Source: Variovorax paradoxus (GTDB taxonomy: Bacteria > Pseudomonadota > Gammaproteobacteria > Burkholderiales > Burkholderiaceae_C). Taken from it: a stretch of 64,000 bases of DNA. The notes beneath the pieces are model-generated. The model saw only the letters and a program-made list of their open reading frames with translations. It had not been told where the DNA came from and did not search any database. Location of the stretch: contig NZ_CP123990.1 of assembly GCF_029919115.1 (NCBI RefSeq), forward strand, positions 4,800,501-4,864,500. Direction: 5' to 3'. Positions within the stretch are counted from its first letter, which is position 1. Each line of letters starts with the position of its first letter. The translations under genes were made by a program, and so were the position numbers. Positions 1-7,488 of this stretch are shown here, piece after piece.

Positions 1-770
1 GCCTGGAAGTAGCCGTCGCGGTCTTGCGACGAGCCGGTGTACGACCCCTTGCGCGCACCGAAGAATTCGGCTTCGAGCAGGTTCTCCGGAATGGCGCCGC
101 AGTTGACCGCGACGAACGGGCCGTCGCTGCGCTGGCTGCAGGCGTGTACGGCGCGTGCCACCAACTCCTTGCCGGTGCCCGATTCGCCGCGCACCAGCAC
201 GGGCGCCATGCCGCGCGCAACCTTGGCGATGCGCGACTTGACCAGGCGCATCGGCTCCGAGTTGCCCACCAGGCGTTCGAGGGCCGCGATGCCGCCGCCT
301 GGAACGACGGGGGTGTCGCCCGCACGTTCGCCTTGCGCCGCCGGTGCCGCTTTCGTGGCCTTGGCTGGCGCGGCCTGCTGTGCTTGAACGGCCGATGCGA
401 CCACGGCGCGAAACTGCTTCAGGTCGACCGGCTTGGTCAGGTAGTCGAAGGCGCCGGCTTTCAGCGCCTCGACTGCGTTTTCGGCGGAGCCATAGGCTGT
501 CATCACCACGCAGCGCTCGGTGCGCTGGTCTTTCTGGATGCGGTGGATGATTTCCATGCCCTGGCCGTCGGGCAGCCGCATGTCGGTGATCACCGCATCG
601 AATTGGCCGGCCTCCAGGTGCTCCCACGCTTCCGAAACGCTGCCCGCGGCTTCCACGCGGTAGCCCTCGCGCAGCAGCGTGAGTTCATACAGCGTGCGCA
701 GGTCGGGCTCGTCGTCGATGACGAGGATGTTGGCCGGGCGCTGCAGCGAAGGAGGGATGGGAGTGGTCAC
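1..770 (-). CDS. pilR: Type IV pilus response regulator PilR, sigma-54 dependent (3' end outside window)
   Basis: NtrC-type activator, expected to switch on pilin transcription with sigma-54 when phosphorylated by PilS. An N-terminal receiver domain carries the acidic pair of VIDDEPD near residue 20, the phospho-acceptor Asp in ITDMRLPDG near residue 63 and the conserved Lys in YLTKPVD. A linker rich in Ala/Gln/Lys leads into the AAA+ domain with Walker A GESGTGKE. The sigma-54 contact loop reads GSYTGS where the family consensus is GAFTGA. Start chosen at GTG (768-770), 4 bp after the pilS stop; no ATG fits better. The rest of the AAA+ domain and the HTH lie beyond base 1. Confidence 0.9.
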   Translation of the reverse strand, partial: MTTPIPPSLQRPANILVIDDEPDLRTLYELTLLREGYRVEAAGSVSEAWEHLEAGQFDAVITDMRLPDGQGMEIIHRIQKDQRTERCVVMTAYGSAENAVEALKAGAFDYLTKPVDLKQFRAVVASAVQAQQAAPAKATKAAPAAQGERAGDTPVVPGGGIAALERLVGNSEPMRLVKSRIAKVARGMAPVLVRGESGTGKELVARAVHACSQRSDGPFVAVNCGAIPENLLEAEFFGARKGSYTGSSQDRDGYFQ

Positions 771-774
771 GGCG

Positions 775-2475
775 CTATTGTGTCAGCCGGTTTTCGCTGG
801 GGGCGAAGCTGACGAAGAATTCGTTGCCCTCGGGTCCGCCCGCGACAAGCGCCCGGCGCTCGTAGCCGATGGTGGCGCCATGGCGCCTGCACAGTTCGCG
901 GCACAGGAACAGGCCGAGCCCGCTCGATCGGCTTTCGGACGAGAAAAACGGCTCGAACAAATGGCGCTGCACCGCCGGTTCCAGGGGTGCGCCGTCGCTC
1001 CACACTTGCAGGCTCGGGCGGGCTGAGCTGCCGCGCTGCATGGTGGTGACGACCTGGATCGAACCCTCGCGCTTGCCGGCGTAGCGCGCCGCGTTGTCCA
1101 GCAGGTTCACGAGCAGCCGGCGCAGGTGCTCGACGTCGAAGCGCACTTCGCTGTCGGCGGCATCGAGGGTGATCAGAACGCCCTGGCGCTGCGTCTGGCG
1201 CACCCACTCTTCGGCGAGTGCGCGTACCGCGGGGTCGAGCACGACCTGCTCGCCCAGCGAAAGCACGCGCTGCTGGCGTGCTCGCGAAACGTCGAGCACG
1301 TCGTCCACGATGCGCGCGAGCCGCTGTGCGTTGTGCTGCACCATGCTTGTCAGCTTGCGGTGCGCGGGATCGGTCAGGTCTTCGTTGAGCAGCGCGCTGG
1401 CCTGCGTGATGGCGGCCAGCGGGTTGCGGATTTCATGCGCCACCGCGGCCGACATGCGGCCCATTGCGGCCAGCTTTTCGGTGCGGATGCGGGCCTCGAT
1501 TTCGCGCAAGTCCTGAAGGAACATCACGCACAGGCTGTCCACGCGCTGGTCGCTGGTGGGCGTGAGCCGCGTGCGCACCCGCACTTCGCGCGCCGCGCCG
1601 CGCGCTTGGGCCACCGGAATCTCTTCGGATTGCGGCGCGCGGCGTGCGAAGGTCTGGCGCGCCAGCGCGGCAAGCGCGTGCCATGCGGGCTGCGTGTGCA
1701 ACGCGAACGGAAGAGGGAGCTTTGCCAGGCCCTGACCCAGGATGGCGTCGGCGGCGGGGTTGGCCGCATGCACCATGCCTTCGGCGTCGATCACCAGCAC
1801 GCCTTCGCTCAGCGTTTCGATCACCAGGTCGTTCACCTGCGCCTGCATTTGCGCGCTGCTGCGATTGCGCAGCGCCGTTTCTTCTTCGCGCGCCAGCCGG
1901 CGGGCCAGCTCGTGTGCCAAGAGCGCCACCACGAAGAGCCCTGTGCCGGTGAGCGCCGCCTGCACGAACCGCGTGGACGAATCGCCGGGCTGCTGGAGCC
2001 AGTGCCAGCCCGCGTCGGCCAGCAGCAGCAGCGTGACGGTGGCCGTGGTGCCCAGGCCGACGGTCACCGTTCCGAGCACCGCGCTCATGAGCACCGGCAG
2101 TGCGAACAGCGGCGTGTAGTTGATATTGCCGCCCTGCAGCACCTGGAGCGCAGTGAAGGTGCCCAGGTCGATGCCGATGGTCACGAACCACAGCGCCGCA
2201 AAGCCACGGATGGGCGGCTTGAAATGCGCGTAGCGCGCCCCCAGCCAGCTGGCGGCCAGGTACCCCGCCGAAAGCGCAATGGCCAGCGGCTGCATCGTCT
2301 GGCCGAGCGCAAGGGCCACGCCCTGCAGCAGCACGAGCACCAGCGCCACAAAGCAGCGCGCCGCCATGAAGCCGCGCCACAGCCGCAGCAGCGCGGCGCT
2401 TTCGCTCCGGCCCGGTTCGAGCACGTCCCAATCGGTGGTGATGGCCTCGGCGCGCGACCAGAGGGACGAACTCAT
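775..2475 (-). CDS. pilS: Type IV pilus sensor histidine kinase PilS
   Basis: Membrane sensor kinase for PilR. About 566 residues. The N-terminal 200 residues hold several hydrophobic segments consistent with six membrane spans, then a PAS-like segment (around ETLSEGVLVIDAEG), then a HisKA domain with H-box VAHEIRNPLAAI and a HATPase domain with N box (LLDNAARYAG) and a G box containing SSGLGLFLC. It is followed 4 bp later by pilR, so the two are almost certainly co-transcribed. PilS normally senses membrane pilin pools; that role is family knowledge, not visible here. Confidence 0.92.
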   Translation of the reverse strand: MSSSLWSRAEAITTDWDVLEPGRSESAALLRLWRGFMAARCFVALVLVLLQGVALALGQTMQPLAIALSAGYLAASWLGARYAHFKPPIRGFAALWFVTIGIDLGTFTALQVLQGGNINYTPLFALPVLMSAVLGTVTVGLGTTATVTLLLLADAGWHWLQQPGDSSTRFVQAALTGTGLFVVALLAHELARRLAREEETALRNRSSAQMQAQVNDLVIETLSEGVLVIDAEGMVHAANPAADAILGQGLAKLPLPFALHTQPAWHALAALARQTFARRAPQSEEIPVAQARGAAREVRVRTRLTPTSDQRVDSLCVMFLQDLREIEARIRTEKLAAMGRMSAAVAHEIRNPLAAITQASALLNEDLTDPAHRKLTSMVQHNAQRLARIVDDVLDVSRARQQRVLSLGEQVVLDPAVRALAEEWVRQTQRQGVLITLDAADSEVRFDVEHLRRLLVNLLDNAARYAGKREGSIQVVTTMQRGSSARPSLQVWSDGAPLEPAVQRHLFEPFFSSESRSSGLGLFLCRELCRRHGATIGYERRALVAGGPEGNEFFVSFAPSENRLTQ

Positions 2476-2490
2476 GGAAGCAAGACCCGT

Positions 2491-2748
2491 TCAGCCGCGT
2501 TCCGCGGCGTCACGGTGTGCCGCACTGCAATACACCGCGTCGCCCGGGCCGCCGAGCGCATCGCTTGCAGGCAGGTGCAAGCCGCAATGCGCGCAGCGCA
2601 GCATGGCCTTGGGCGGCGCAGGTGCGGCGGGCTGGCGTTGGGCGCGGGCCGCCTTTTCGCGCTGGGCGTCGCGCATTTCTTCGCGGCGGTTCTTGCGCCA
2701 GAGCCAGATTGCCACCCAGAGCACCGCGAGAACGAGCAGGTATTTCAT
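2491..2748 (-). CDS. PP0621 family small zinc-ribbon-like membrane protein
   Basis: An 85-residue protein with one N-terminal hydrophobic helix (starting MKYLLVLAVLWVAIWLW), a basic linker of Arg/Lys/Glu, a Pro/Ala stretch and a C-terminal pair of Cys motifs (RCAHCG and YCSAAH) that look like a small metal-binding ribbon. Its ATG overlaps the TGA of the upstream ccsA-like gene (ATGA at 2745-2748), which fixes the start and implies translational coupling. I recognise the family as PP0621 (DUF); its function is unknown. Position between ccsA and pilS is a common arrangement in Comamonadaceae as far as I recall. Confidence 0.75.
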   Translation of the reverse strand: MKYLLVLAVLWVAIWLWRKNRREEMRDAQREKAARAQRQPAAPAPPKAMLRCAHCGLHLPASDALGGPGDAVYCSAAHRDAAERG

Positions 2749-3554
2749 GCCGTGCCGCGCGCCAGCACCACTTCGAGCACAAAGCGCGATCCCACATAGG
2801 CCAGCAGCAACAGGGCCGAGCCCGCATACAGCACGCGGCGTGCCGTGCGGCCGCGCCAACCAAAGCGGACGCGTCCCACCAGCAGCACGGCAAAGCTCAT
2901 CCAAGCCAGCACCGAGAACACCGTCTTGTGGTCCCACTTCCAGGCGCGCACGGTGGCGCCGTACAGCGTTTCACTGAACAGCAGGCCTGCGAGCAACGTG
3001 GCGGAAAGCAGCACGAAGCCCGCTGTGACGAAGCGGAAGGTGAGCCGTTCGAGCGTGAGCAGCGGTACGCCGGCTTGCGGCTCGGTGGCGAGGCGAATCT
3101 GTTTTTCGGCCCGGGTGATCAGCCACGCATGCACCACCGCGGCGCCGAACAGTCCATACGAGGCAATGCCCAGTGCAAGGTGCAGCGGCAGCCAGGGCGA
3201 TGCTGAAACATGAAGCGGCGTACCGGGAAACATAACCGCCAGCAGCACCGCGGCCGCGCCCAACCAGGCCAATGCCCGCCGAACCTTCAGCTGCGGGTAC
3301 ATGCGGCTTTCGACCGCGTAGACGGTGAGCACCAGCCATGCCGTGACGGAAAGGGCCGGCGCAAAGCCGAACCTGGGCTCGCGGCCAACAAGGCCGTGGG
3401 CCAGCACCGCGGCGTGCAGCAGCCATGCGAGCCCCAAGGCCCACTGGGTGGCTTTTCGGCTCAGGCGGGCACCCGCGGCGGCGGCAAATCCGTAGGCAGC
3501 CGCGGTGGCGATGCCCAGCGCCACGGCAAGTGGGGAGGGGATCGCTAAAATCAT
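2745..3554 (-). CDS. CcsA/YpjD-type cytochrome c assembly membrane protein
   Basis: A 269-residue polytopic protein: nearly the whole length is hydrophobic helices, beginning MILAIPSPLAVALGIATAAA. The C-terminal half has the WxWD-type motif region (RAWKWDHKTVFSVLAWMSF), with a conserved Trp and His as in the CcsA/CcmF/ResC haem-handling family. In proteobacteria the stand-alone YpjD/HemX-like members next to ffh are poorly characterised, so a direct role in haem delivery is inferred from family only. The start was set at ATG 3552-3554; an in-frame extension upstream to 3611 is charged and unlike a membrane-protein N-terminus. Confidence 0.8.
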   Translation of the reverse strand: MILAIPSPLAVALGIATAAAYGFAAAAGARLSRKATQWALGLAWLLHAAVLAHGLVGREPRFGFAPALSVTAWLVLTVYAVESRMYPQLKVRRALAWLGAAAVLLAVMFPGTPLHVSASPWLPLHLALGIASYGLFGAAVVHAWLITRAEKQIRLATEPQAGVPLLTLERLTFRFVTAGFVLLSATLLAGLLFSETLYGATVRAWKWDHKTVFSVLAWMSFAVLLVGRVRFGWRGRTARRVLYAGSALLLLAYVGSRFVLEVVLARGTA

Positions 3555-3703
3555 TGCAGGAGTGTAATAGGCTCGCCCCCCGTCTTCGCGCACTTCGTGG
3601 CGCGTCGCCAACCCCCTCCCGGGGACAACACCTGCGGCCCGGCACCCATATCAGTCACGACTTTCCAATGACCCGCCGCGGCGGGCAGCAAGGCATTTCT
3701 TCC

Positions 3704-5092
3704 ATGGCCACCGCCCTCTCAGAAAAGTTCTCCCGCCTCGTCAAGACGATGAGCGGCCAGGCGCGCATTACCGAAAGCAACGTGCAGGACATGCTGCGCG
3801 AAGTGCGAATGGCGCTGCTCGAGGCCGACGTGGCACTGCCGGTGGTGCGCGACTTCGTCGCCCGCGTCAAGGAAAAGTCGCTCGGCCAGGAAGTGCTGGG
3901 TTCGCTCAAGCCCGGCCAGGCACTGGTCGGCATCGTCAACCGCGAACTCGCCGCCACCATGGGCGAAGGCGTGTCCGACATCAATCTTGCGGCCCAGCCG
4001 CCCGCGGTGATCCTGATGGCCGGCCTGCAGGGCGCGGGCAAGACCACGACCACCGCCAAGCTGGCCAAGCACCTGATCGAAAAGCGCAAGAAGAAGGTGC
4101 TCACTGTGTCGGGTGACGTTTATCGGCCCGCCGCCATCGAGCAGCTCAAGATGGTCACCAGGCAGGCGGGCGCCGAATGGTTCCCGAGCACGCCGGACCA
4201 GAAGCCGCTCGACATTGCACGCGCCGCGCTCGACCACGCCAAGCGCCATTTCTTCGACGTGCTGCTGGTCGACACGGCCGGCCGCCTCGCCATCGACGAA
4301 GTGCTGATGACCGAAATCAAGCAGCTGCACGGCGCGCTCGATCCGGTCGAAACGCTGTTCGTGGTCGATGCGATGCAGGGCCAGGATGCGATCAATACCG
4401 CCAAGGCCTTCAAGGACGCGCTGCCGCTCACCGGCATCATCCTGACCAAGACCGACGGCGATTCGCGCGGCGGTGCGGCGCTGTCGGTGCGGCAAGTCAC
4501 TGGCGTGCCGATCAAGTTTGCCGGCACGAGCGAGAAGATCGACGGGCTCGAAGTGTTCGACGCCGAGCGCCATGCCGGCCGCATCCTGGGCATGGGCGAC
4601 ATCGTTGCGCTGGTCGAGCAGGTCACGGCCGGCGTCGACGTGGCGGCGGCGCAGAAGCTGGCGGCCAAGGTCAAGAGCGGCGCGGGCTTCGACCTGAACG
4701 ACTTTCTCGGCCAGTTGCAGCAGATGAAGCAGATGGGCGGCCTGTCGAGCCTGATGGACAAGCTGCCGCAGCAGATGGCCGCCAAGGCCACCGAGGCCGA
4801 CATGACCCGCGCCGAGCGCGACATCCGCCGCAAGGAAGGCATCATCCAGAGCATGACGCCGCTGGAACGCCGCAAGCCCGAACTGCTCAAGGCCACGCGC
4901 AAGCGCCGCATCGCGGCCGGTGCGGGCGTGCAGGTTCAGGAAGTGAACCGCCTGCTCAACGAGTTCGAGCAGATGCAGGGCATGATGAAGAAGATGAAGG
5001 GCGGCGGCCTCATGAAGATGATGAAGCGCATGGGCGGCATGAAGGGCATGGGCGGGATGGGTGGCCCTGGCGGGCCGAAGCTGCCGTTCTGA
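3704..5092 (+). CDS. ffh: Signal recognition particle protein Ffh
   Basis: SRP54 GTPase, which with 4.5S RNA captures signal sequences of membrane proteins at the ribosome and delivers them to FtsY. The 462 residues show the N-domain helical bundle (from MATALSEKFSRLVKTMSG), the G domain with P-loop GLQGAGKTTT, DTAGR and TKTDGD motifs, and the M domain with methionine-rich C-terminus (residues about 420-455 are dominated by Met, Lys and Gly), as expected for signal-peptide binding. Start at ATG 3704; a longer in-frame version would add a basic extension not usual for Ffh. The gene ends just before a strong terminator. Confidence 0.97.
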   Translation: MATALSEKFSRLVKTMSGQARITESNVQDMLREVRMALLEADVALPVVRDFVARVKEKSLGQEVLGSLKPGQALVGIVNRELAATMGEGVSDINLAAQPPAVILMAGLQGAGKTTTTAKLAKHLIEKRKKKVLTVSGDVYRPAAIEQLKMVTRQAGAEWFPSTPDQKPLDIARAALDHAKRHFFDVLLVDTAGRLAIDEVLMTEIKQLHGALDPVETLFVVDAMQGQDAINTAKAFKDALPLTGIILTKTDGDSRGGAALSVRQVTGVPIKFAGTSEKIDGLEVFDAERHAGRILGMGDIVALVEQVTAGVDVAAAQKLAAKVKSGAGFDLNDFLGQLQQMKQMGGLSSLMDKLPQQMAAKATEADMTRAERDIRRKEGIIQSMTPLERRKPELLKATRKRRIAAGAGVQVQEVNRLLNEFEQMQGMMKKMKGGGLMKMMKRMGGMKGMGGMGGPGGPKLPF

Positions 5093-5114
5093 GCCCCACG
5101 CATATATATAGACA

Positions 5115-5145
5115 GAAGCCCGCCGGGGATGCTCCGGCGGGCTTC
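5115..5145. terminator. Bidirectional intrinsic terminator between ffh and HD-Pnk
   Basis: A perfect 12-bp inverted repeat (GAAGCCCGCCGG at 5115-5126, complement at 5134-5145) with a 7-nt loop, followed on the plus strand by GTCGTTTT. It begins 22 bp after the ffh stop and ends 7 bp before the stop codon of the convergent RNA-repair operon, so it can terminate both. Confidence 0.85.
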
Positions 5146-5152
5146 GTCGTTT

Positions 5153-6292
5153 TCAGGTCTGCACGTCGTAGACCGTCGCATGCGCCTCCACGGGCGCCGG
5201 CAGCTCCCAGCGATGCAGCATCCGCTCGATGCCCGCGTTCGACAGCGTGGTGTCGCGCTCGCGGTTGCGGCGCATCAGCTCGGGATGCGGCACCTCCAGG
5301 TACACCAGTTCGATCCGGGCGTGATACGCCCAGAGCAGGTCCAGCGTCTTGGTGCGCATCTGCTGGCTCAGGTGCGTGGCGTTCCAGACGAAGCGCTCCT
5401 GCGTGCGCAGCAGCGCCTTGGCCCCATCGACCGCATGGTGCGCGGCCAGCCCGTCGTTCTCGCCGTGCTTCAACCCCAGTTCGGCACGCGCATCGTCGAA
5501 CGACACGACCGGCCAGCCCTTGCGGTGCTGCGCCACCCAGTGGTTCTTGCCGCTCGCGGGCAGGCCGCACATCACCGTTACCTGCGAACCCGCAGCCTGG
5601 AACAACGGGTAGTCGGGACTGGTGTCCGCGCCACGGAAGTAAGCCAGCCGCGTGTGGGCATCCGCCATTTGGCGAGGGCCTTCCCAGCAGCCTTCTTCCC
5701 GGGCCAATTCCTCGAAAAGCGCGATATCGGCCATGCTGTCTGCGCGCTTCTCGTAGTGGCGCCCGAGCATGTCGCAGCGCGCCACGCAGCACAGGTCGGG
5801 CAGGCTCAATTCCCACGAGAGCTTGTGCACCAGCCACTCGGGCCGCACCCCCTTACGCGAGGCAAAGGCATGGAACGGCAACTGGTGCACCGCGATGATC
5901 CGGCACACGGCTTCGCGCAGCGCGAACGGCACGCGGGCCTTCCACATCAGCACGCGCACATCGACCGCGCCGCGGCGCGAATGGCCCGGCTGGCCGATAC
6001 GGCCGCTGGCTTCGTCGATCACGGTGGTGTCCGGCTTGGCGATGTCGTGCAGCAGGCAGGCCATGAACAGCACGAAACGGCCGTCGGCGCCGGCACGCTG
6101 GTAGTGCGGATCCTGCATCAGCGCGTCCAGCACCATGCGAGTGTGGATGCCGACGTTGCCTTCGGCGTGGTAGTACGGGTCTTGCGGCGTCTCTTCAAGG
6201 CGCAGCAAGGCCGGCAGCAGTTCGCAGCACTTGGCCCAGTCGTAGCCCTGCGGAGGCGTCGGCACCAGTGCGCGCAAGTCGTCGTAGGTCAT
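5153..6292 (-). CDS. HD-Pnk: fused HD-domain phosphoesterase and polynucleotide 5'-kinase (RNA end healing)
   Basis: A 379-residue two-domain protein. The N-terminal half has an HD metal-dependent phosphohydrolase signature: H50, H82-D83 in LLHDIAKPD, H104 and H136. The C-terminal half is a P-loop kinase with GLPASGKN at 243-250, a DDAR motif at 266-269 matching the substrate-binding Asp/Arg of T4-Pnk-like kinases, and an Arg-rich lid near 341-346. This domain order is that of Runella slithyformis HD-Pnk, which removes 2',3'-cyclic or 3' phosphates and phosphorylates 5'-OH ends. Its ATG overlaps the ligase TGA (ATGA at 6289-6292). Oddity: Walker A normally has Ser/Thr after GK; here it is Asn-His. 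Confidence 0.85.
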   Translation of the reverse strand: MTYDDLRALVPTPPQGYDWAKCCELLPALLRLEETPQDPYYHAEGNVGIHTRMVLDALMQDPHYQRAGADGRFVLFMACLLHDIAKPDTTVIDEASGRIGQPGHSRRGAVDVRVLMWKARVPFALREAVCRIIAVHQLPFHAFASRKGVRPEWLVHKLSWELSLPDLCCVARCDMLGRHYEKRADSMADIALFEELAREEGCWEGPRQMADAHTRLAYFRGADTSPDYPLFQAAGSQVTVMCGLPASGKNHWVAQHRKGWPVVSFDDARAELGLKHGENDGLAAHHAVDGAKALLRTQERFVWNATHLSQQMRTKTLDLLWAYHARIELVYLEVPHPELMRRNRERDTTLSNAGIERMLHRWELPAPVEAHATVYDVQT

Positions 6293-7185
6293 CGCGGCCT
6301 CCTTGTTGTTGTCAGTTCTGCGGGGTCGCGGAACGTGCGTAGCCCCAGGTCTTGCCAGCCCACTTGCGGCGTCGGCGCGTAGAGGTCGACACCCGGCGCG
6401 AGCTGGTTGGGCAGCACGGGCCGGCGGCTGTGATGCGATCCCGAATCCAGGATGGTTTGGACAAAGTCAGGCCGCACCCACTTGTAGCGGCCGGTCACCT
6501 CGCCCTGCGATTCAGTCTTGAGGTACAGGCCCTCGGCCAAGTCGGACAGGTCGGTCTGCTGCCGCGCGAGGTCGAGTGGCTGGCCTTCCTGCAACACGGC
6601 CTTTTCGAAAGCCGCTTTCCAGCCGGGGCTGCGCGCAAGCGATGGCCGCACGAGCGAGCGCAGTGCCTTCGCCTGGTGCGGCATCTCGCCTTCGTAGAGC
6701 ACAGGCACCGAAAGTACCGGGCTGCCGTCGAGCAGTGCATGCCGCGCGGGTGTCGACAGGAAGCACTGCGCTTGGCGGTCGTAGAGGTCGAACTCCAGGA
6801 AGAACGCGGGCAGCCTGTCGTACCAGCAGCTGTGCTTTGCAAAGCACCACTCGCCGTACATCACGTAGCGGTCCTCGAGTCGCTCGAGCAGCGTTGGCTC
6901 GTGCGCGGCAGCCCAGTGCTTGAACAGGTTGAACTGGCGCTCGCTGGCGCCGCCCGCGAGATAGTGGCCGCGCGATTGCAGCAGCAGCTCGCCCCCAGAG
7001 GTGAACGACACGGCCGCATTGGCGCCATCGAGCTTTTCCTCGATGACCACATGCTGGCCCTGCAGCGCGGACAACGGCGTCTGGCCATCGTCGGTGTCGC
7101 CGGCCTGCAAGCGCGAGCCTTCCAGATGCGCAGTACGCGGGTACTTGAGCAGCGGAACGGATGAAAGAGAAGAGAGAGGGAACAC
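6289..7185 (-). CDS. ATP-dependent RNA ligase, Rnl2-like nucleotidyltransferase
   Basis: A 298-residue polynucleotide ligase of the RNA_ligase family. Visible motifs: motif I EEKLDGAN with nucleophile K51; SRG at 71-73 (motif Ia); YVMYGEWCFAKHS at about 108-119 (motif III region); EGLYLKTE at 218-225 (motif IV); and GRYKWVRPDF from 232 (motif V). No OB-fold or long C-terminal domain is evident. The start is GTG 7183-7185, preceded by GGAG about 7 bp upstream; the open frame continues upstream to 7428, but that extension is Ser/Pro/Arg-rich and non-homologous in character. It forms an operon with the HD-Pnk healing enzyme, so the pair supplies healing plus sealing of broken RNA. Confidence 0.87.
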   Translation of the reverse strand: MFPLSSLSSVPLLKYPRTAHLEGSRLQAGDTDDGQTPLSALQGQHVVIEEKLDGANAAVSFTSGGELLLQSRGHYLAGGASERQFNLFKHWAAAHEPTLLERLEDRYVMYGEWCFAKHSCWYDRLPAFFLEFDLYDRQAQCFLSTPARHALLDGSPVLSVPVLYEGEMPHQAKALRSLVRPSLARSPGWKAAFEKAVLQEGQPLDLARQQTDLSDLAEGLYLKTESQGEVTGRYKWVRPDFVQTILDSGSHHSRRPVLPNQLAPGVDLYAPTPQVGWQDLGLRTFRDPAELTTTRRPR

Positions 7186-7436
7186 GTTGTTCTCCAGATG
7201 CAAACCAGGAAGAACCGACAACGTGCGGGAGCGAAGCTGGAAGAGAGATCGACTCGGCGGCCGAAGCGGGCCGTGCCTGGTCAGTGAGGGAACGCAGCTA
7301 GGCGCCCGACATGACCAGCGAGTGGTGTTGTCGGCGTCAGAGGGTGGTGACGGCGAATCGGGGCACTTGGCGCTCCAGGGGATCGAAGGATCCGTGGGTT
7401 GAAAAAAGGAAGGCGCGATTCTAGCCACGCACCATA
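7186..7436 (-). other. Non-coding leader of the RNA-repair operon
   Basis: Between the opgH terminator and the ligase GTG start are 251 bases without a credible gene. The ligase frame stays open through it but with atypical composition. I see a GAACA-CGT-TGTTC inverted repeat (7180-7192) straddling the GTG start and a 7-bp inverted repeat CTGGTCA/TGACCAG flanking about 30 nt (roughly 7278-7318). There is no recognisable sigma-54 promoter and no tRNA-like or Y-RNA-like fold that I can justify. It should contain the operon promoter; TAGAAT at 7418-7423 (minus strand) is a weak -10 candidate without a matching -35. Confidence 0.4.
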
Positions 7437-7466
7437 AAAAAAGCCGACCCTGAGGCCGGCTTTTTT
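7437..7466. terminator. Intrinsic terminator downstream of opgH
   Basis: A 13-bp stem with one mismatch (left arm 7437-7449, right arm 7454-7466), loop CTGA, with A and T runs at both feet. On the minus strand the hairpin is followed by seven Ts, as expected for the end of the opgH transcript 22 bp downstream of its stop. Confidence 0.85.
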
Positions 7467-7488
7467 AGGGGGCTGTGTCTTCGGCGCA

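Noticed and set aside
1126..2799. Long open frame on the plus strand opposite pilS
   Set aside because: His/Arg/Ala-rich antisense translation typical of high-GC genes; pilS on the other strand has full domain evidence.
7201..7440. tRNA-like or Y-RNA-like structure in the RNA-repair leader
   Set aside because: No T-arm GTTCGA box or acceptor pairing could be found on either strand.
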